In this document: one piece after another, positions 23,047 through 26,194 of the stretch
How positions within the stretch are numbered: the first letter of the stretch is position 1
Layout: each line of letters opens with the position of its first letter
Origin: GCA-2686265 sp036010965
GTDB taxonomy: Bacteria > Planctomycetota > UBA1135 > GCA-002686595
Length of the DNA: 26,194 nt
Assembly (NCBI GenBank): GCA_036010965.1
Contig: DASCMO010000131.1
Coordinates: 1 to 26,194, forward strand
Direction: 5' to 3'
The notes under the pieces: model-generated
What the model was told of the DNA's origin: nothing
What the model saw: only the letters and a program-made list of their open reading frames with translations
The model's database searches: none
Made by a program: the position numbers and the translations under genes

Positions 23047-23298
23047 GCGACCCTTCCCTTCGACTCCCCGCGATCCGGGGCGCGCCCCCGGCAGCACTCC
23101 ATCCTCACCGATCTCGGACCGTCCCGGGCCTCCTTTCGAGGAGCATCCGGCGGCGACCCGCATTGCGACCCGTGCGCGGGACCTGGCCTCGAGCCGGATG
23201 CGGCACATGATGCTTGGGCGTCGTCCGCGATCGGCCGTCGATACACAGACACTCGTCCCCCAAATCTGGAGGCCCAGCGCATCCTGCTGGCGGGCATC
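23047..23298. other. Leader of the SBBP gene; no gene seen
   Basis: These 252 bases lie upstream of the minus-strand SBBP start and up to the aminotransferase remnant. Frames are open by GC content but read as arginine-, proline- and serine-rich shadow on both strands. I saw no clear promoter hexamers or Shine-Dalgarno site. Any decayed 5' part of the aminotransferase should lie here, yet no recognisable class V motif was found. Confidence 0.4.
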
Positions 23299-23415
23299 GG
23301 CCATCGCGACTGTGACGGTCTGCGGGCCTCCCCCAGCGTCTACTCGACGCCGGAGGAGGTGGACCGCTTCTGCGAGGCCATAGAATCCGTCCTGACCCGC
23401 GGCCTCCCCGGCTGA
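23299..23415 (+). pseudogene. C-terminal remnant of a class V aminotransferase / cysteine-desulfurase-like gene
   Basis: A short plus-strand stretch ending in its own TGA (23413-23415) encodes CDGLRASPSVYSTPEEVDR, then FCEAIESVLTRGLPG. This is the usual C-terminal end of class V PLP-dependent aminotransferases and cysteine desulfurases: the (V/L)R-x-S-P-x-x-Y-N/S-T-x-x-E-(I/V)-D-R motif followed by one helix. The catalytic lysine and the cofactor domain are absent; upstream sequence in all plus frames is not similar to the family. It lies between two minus-strand genes for secreted repeat proteins and has no partner gene. A functional peptide of this length is unlikely. Recognition is by motif from memory. 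Confidence 0.65.
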
Positions 23416-23437
23416 GGCCCGCCGCACCCGCCGCCCC

Positions 23438-25201
23438 TCAGAGGTTCATGGGATCCAGCACCTCGACGCTGGCCAGTCTCTGGCCGTCGGCGCCGACGCC
23501 TCCCAGGACGTAGAGCTTCCCGTTGAGGGCCACGGCCTCCGGGTTGCGCCTGGGCGTGAGGACGCCCTGGATCTCCTCCCAGCTTCCCAGAGTCGCCGTG
23601 TCCATGCGCTCCACCGTGCGCTCGGTCACCGAGTTCTCCTCGCCGCCGATGGCGTAGATGTACCCATCGAGGTGCAATGCGGTGAGGTTCTGGCGCTCGT
23701 CCCCCAAGGAGGGCGGATAGCTCCAGCAGAGGTCGGCGTTCCACATGCGCACGCGGTCCGTCTCGTCCCACGGCTCCCACTCGCCGAATTGGAATCTCCA
23801 GCCACCGACCAGGAAGAGGTCTCCCCCGTCTCCCGCGAAGCCGCAGCGACTGACGTGCGGAGTGTTCGGGCAGGTCTCGTAGTACCAGTTGTCGGTGCCC
23901 GGCTCGTAGAACAGGATCAGCACGCCGTCGGTGTCTCCATGCAGGAAGGCAATCAGGCCCCCGTACAGGTCGGGAAGGACGGCCGACTTCGCATCCGAGA
24001 CTGAGACGGGCGGACCGCTCAGCTCGGTCCACGATCCGTCCAGCGGGTCGTAGCGGTGCAGCTCATCGGTCCCTTGAGCGTTCGCGGGGTCGTAGCCGCA
24101 GAAGACGAACAAGCTGCCGCCCAGGGCCTCCGCCGTGCAGTCCCCGCGCGGCCCGAAGGGCATCGGCGCCAGCTGGTTCCAGGTCCTGTCGATTGGATCG
24201 TAGACCTGAACGTCGTCGGTCGGCGTGCTGCTGTCGCCGAGGTATCCGCCGAAGACATACAGCTTCCCGTCGAGGGCGGCGGCGGCGAAGTCGGTGCGTG
24301 GAGACGGCAGGGGCTGGGCCTGGCTCCAGGTGAGGGGCGCGGGCCTCCAACCGTCTGTGGCCACCAGGGAGGTCTCCACCAGGCCGACGTCGATCTCGGT
24401 CGTGAATGAAGTGAAGAAGCCACCGCCGTTGCTGGTGTAGGTGACGCGATACTCATAGCCCACCATGCCGATGCCACCCTTAGCGTGGTCGTAGATACGA
24501 ATGTTCCACTCGTCGTCACCGGCGCAGATGGTCCCCACACCGGGGAAGTACTCACAGCCACCCTCGGAGCTCGAAGCCCCGGCCCGCTGCCCGTCCACAT
24601 CGACGAAGTCGTTGGTGAGGTGACCGACGGTGGCCGAGAGCACCGTCGTCGGATCCCACTCCCGGAACCAGCCACCACCTTGCCAGCTCGATCCACCGAA
24701 ATCGAAGACGGTCTCGAGGTTGACGCCGTCGCGGGAACCGACCATCCGCTGGCCGTCGACCCCGACGAAGACGTAGGGCGGCAACAGGTCCACCACGATG
24801 TTGTCGGCCGATCCCTCGTGATCACCGTCGACGATCACCGTGAACAGCTCCAGGCCCGCGACGGGGACCGGGGCACCCAGGCTGATGGTGTAGCTGCCGG
24901 CGTCGGAGGCGTGGGATGTCCCCGATCCCTGTGCGGTGTCCGAATCCTCGAGGGACCACATGAAGGTCCAGAAATCTCCTTCCTGGAGTGTCGGGGCGAC
25001 CTCGCTCGGGCCCCCTCCGGAGCCCGCTCCGGCGCCCGTTCCAGAGCCAGCTCCGCTCCCGCCGGCGCCGCCGCCGGAGGCTCCCGGGTCTCCGGCGGGG
25101 GCCGACCTGCCGCCTCCCGAGCAACCGCCCAGGAGGGTGAACCCGAGTAGACAGACGAGGGCCGAAAGGCACGGCATCAGGGCGCGAGATCGATAAGTCA
25201 T
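23438..25201 (-). CDS. Kelch-repeat lipoprotein
   Basis: This is a 587-residue lipoprotein. The signal ends in lipobox LGGC (lipidated C27), followed by a flexible glycine/serine/alanine-rich linker (28-65). Residues about 70-290 form an unrecognised beta-rich domain (QEGDFWTFMWSLEDS; PPYVFVGVDGQRM; VGYEYRVTYTS). From about 291 to the end there are six kelch-type blades, for example FAAAALDGKLYVFGGY ... VYDPIDRTWNQL, a weak LYGGLIAFLHGD blade, DGYIYAIGG and NGKLYVLGG, suiting a six-bladed propeller. Attachment to the outer membrane and ligand or cell-surface binding are inferred. The start at 25201 was set by the signal peptide; GGAG lies rather far upstream (about 16 bases). It is transcribed alone, 337 bases after isocitrate lyase. 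Confidence 0.87.
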   Translation of the reverse strand: MTYRSRALMPCLSALVCLLGFTLLGGCSGGGRSAPAGDPGASGGGAGGSGAGSGTGAGAGSGGGPSEVAPTLQEGDFWTFMWSLEDSDTAQGSGTSHASDAGSYTISLGAPVPVAGLELFTVIVDGDHEGSADNIVVDLLPPYVFVGVDGQRMVGSRDGVNLETVFDFGGSSWQGGGWFREWDPTTVLSATVGHLTNDFVDVDGQRAGASSSEGGCEYFPGVGTICAGDDEWNIRIYDHAKGGIGMVGYEYRVTYTSNGGGFFTSFTTEIDVGLVETSLVATDGWRPAPLTWSQAQPLPSPRTDFAAAALDGKLYVFGGYLGDSSTPTDDVQVYDPIDRTWNQLAPMPFGPRGDCTAEALGGSLFVFCGYDPANAQGTDELHRYDPLDGSWTELSGPPVSVSDAKSAVLPDLYGGLIAFLHGDTDGVLILFYEPGTDNWYYETCPNTPHVSRCGFAGDGGDLFLVGGWRFQFGEWEPWDETDRVRMWNADLCWSYPPSLGDERQNLTALHLDGYIYAIGGEENSVTERTVERMDTATLGSWEEIQGVLTPRRNPEAVALNGKLYVLGGVGADGQRLASVEVLDPMNL

Positions 25202-25451
25202 GGGCTTCGCTTCTTTCTCCAAATGCGAATCGGGAGGGGTCTCGAGGGGGCGCTGGCCATGCTCACCAGGGTTGTCTCCGCCCTCGGCGACAGGGTGCTT
25301 CTGGCGGCATCCAGCGTCTTCCGTCACAGGTCCGGTAGGCGATTCTTACGACCGATCTGACGCAAAAACCCGCCAAAATCCCCTCTCGGCAATCGACCCG
25401 CGCAGCCTGTCCTGGCCACCGCAGACCCACTCGCTGGCCCTGAATAGAGAC
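25202..25451 (-). promoter_or_regulatory. Upstream region of the kelch lipoprotein gene
   Basis: No gene is supported in these 250 bases. On the minus strand TAAGAAT (around 25347-25341) resembles a -10 box about 140 bases before the start codon, preceded by a T-rich stretch (TTTTGG, TTTTT, near 25364-25378) that is among the most AT-rich parts of the window. The -35 match is poor, so the promoter call is tentative. Confidence 0.3.
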
Positions 25452-25492
25452 ACACGCCGCCGCCCCGCCCTCAGGGCCGGGCGACGGCGTGT
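25452..25492 (-). terminator. Terminator of the isocitrate lyase gene
   Basis: ACACGCCGCCGCCC (25452-25465) pairs with GGGCGACGGCGTGT (25479-25492), a 14-bp stem with one mismatch whose loop contains a further GCCCTCAGGGC hairpin. Read on the minus strand it is followed by GTCTCTATTC, a weakly T-rich tract. It lies about 46 bases downstream of the isocitrate lyase stop. Confidence 0.75.
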
Positions 25493-25538
25493 TCTGCCGC
25501 CAGGGCGCTGCGCTGTGAGCGCTACAGGGGGATGCGGA

Positions 25539-26194
25539 CTAGAACTGGGCCTTCTCGGTCGAGCCCTTCATGGCCGTCGTCGAGGCCTCCCCGCCGGCGA
25601 CGGCGTTGGAGACCGCGTCGAAGTAGCTCGTGCCGACCTCGTGCTGGTGGCGCGTGGCGGTGTAGCCCATGGCCTCGGCCGCGAACTCGGCCTGCTGCAA
25701 GCGCGAGTAGGCCGTCATGCCCTCGTCGCGGTAGGCGTGCGCGAGCTCGAACATGGTGTGGTTGAGGGCGTGGAAACCCGCCAGGGTGATGAACTGGAAG
25801 CGGTAGCCCATGGCCCCCAGCTCGCGCTGGAAGGAGGCGATCGTCTCGTCGTCGAGGTGCTGCTTCCAGTTGAAGGACGGGCTGCAGTTGTAGGCCAGCA
25901 GCTTGCCCGGGAACTGGGCATGGATGCCCTCGGCGAAGCGACGGGCGTCCTCCAGATCGGGCGTGCTCGTCTCGCACCACAGCAGGTCCGCGTAGGGAGC
26001 GTAGGCAAGGCCGCGCGCGATGGCGCAGTCGATACCGCCCCTCAGGCGGAAGAAGCCCTCGGGGGTCCGCTCGCCGGTCAGGAACTCGCGGTCGCGCTCG
26101 TCCACGTCGGAGGTGATGAGCTGGGCGCTGTCGGCGTCGGTGCGGGCGATCAACACCGTCGGCACGCCCATCACGTCGGCGGCCAGGCGCGCGG
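25539..26194 (-). CDS. aceA: Isocitrate lyase, C-terminal half (5' end outside window)
   Basis: The enzyme splits isocitrate into succinate and glyoxylate, the first step of the glyoxylate shunt used on acetate, fatty acids and other C2 sources. The visible 217 residues are about half of the usual 430. They show GVPTVLIARTDADSA, the LLWCETSTPDL strand, the active-site loop NCSPSFNWKQHLDD, FITLAGFHALNHTMFELA, QHEVGTSYFDAV and the typical end MKGSTEKAQF. The KKCGH catalytic motif lies upstream outside the window. The close match to proteobacterial-type AceA makes the call secure. The stop is followed by a strong hairpin terminator. Malate synthase is not in the window. Confidence 0.96.
   Translation of the reverse strand, partial: ARLAADVMGVPTVLIARTDADSAQLITSDVDERDREFLTGERTPEGFFRLRGGIDCAIARGLAYAPYADLLWCETSTPDLEDARRFAEGIHAQFPGKLLAYNCSPSFNWKQHLDDETIASFQRELGAMGYRFQFITLAGFHALNHTMFELAHAYRDEGMTAYSRLQQAEFAAEAMGYTATRHQHEVGTSYFDAVSNAVAGGEASTTAMKGSTEKAQF

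Overview
This 26.2 kb window is one contiguous stretch of a very GC-rich bacterial chromosome. It is gene-dense, with many start/stop overlaps (ATGA, GTGA, TGATG) and few recognisable Shine-Dalgarno sites. Two secreted or lipidated proteins and one gene remnant carry, or are, a C-terminal module of about 125 residues (Y-C/G-x...N/T-S-x-G near its start, F/Y-Q-x-W-Y/F-x-D-P near its end). I recognise this module from deep-branching Planctomycetota, of the Saltatorellus/Poly30 kind. That placement is from memory of the family. The lolCD-type exporter shows only that the cell is diderm. I see no phage, insertion sequence, CRISPR array, rRNA or tRNA.

Region 1 (1-6003) is housekeeping. The end of a LolC/E permease and the complete LolD ATPase face a minus-strand operon xseB-ispA-dxs-nadK. 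That operon supplies exonuclease VII small subunit, farnesyl diphosphate synthase, DXP synthase and NAD kinase, so isoprenoid precursor synthesis sits with an NADP-supplying enzyme.

Region 2 (6004-11254) holds a cobalamin-binding-type radical SAM protein with a good candidate promoter and a strong terminator. It also holds a DEAD-box RNA helicase with a DbpA-like tail and an unusually structured leader, and an orphan gene of unknown function.

Region 3 (11255-15959) runs on the plus strand: a TMTC-like membrane protein with TPRs coupled to a lipoprotein cytochrome c, a secreted protein with the lineage module, a zinc-ribbon microprotein, a small membrane protein, and a myo-inositol oxygenase with all metal ligands intact.

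Region 4 (15960-20554) starts with a 37-codon minus-strand remnant of another module-bearing gene. A tightly coupled three-gene operon follows: a GcvT-like folate-dependent aminomethyltransferase and two paralogous FAD oxidoreductases of the phytoene-desaturase/PYROXD2 type. The arrangement resembles an unfused dimethylglycine/sarcosine dehydrogenase and is the best candidate here for an undescribed pathway.

Region 5 (20545-26194) is on the minus strand: a secreted seven-repeat SBBP beta-propeller protein ending in the lineage module, a kelch-repeat lipoprotein, and the C-terminal half of isocitrate lyase with its terminator. A plus-strand tail of a class V aminotransferase is stranded between the two propeller genes.
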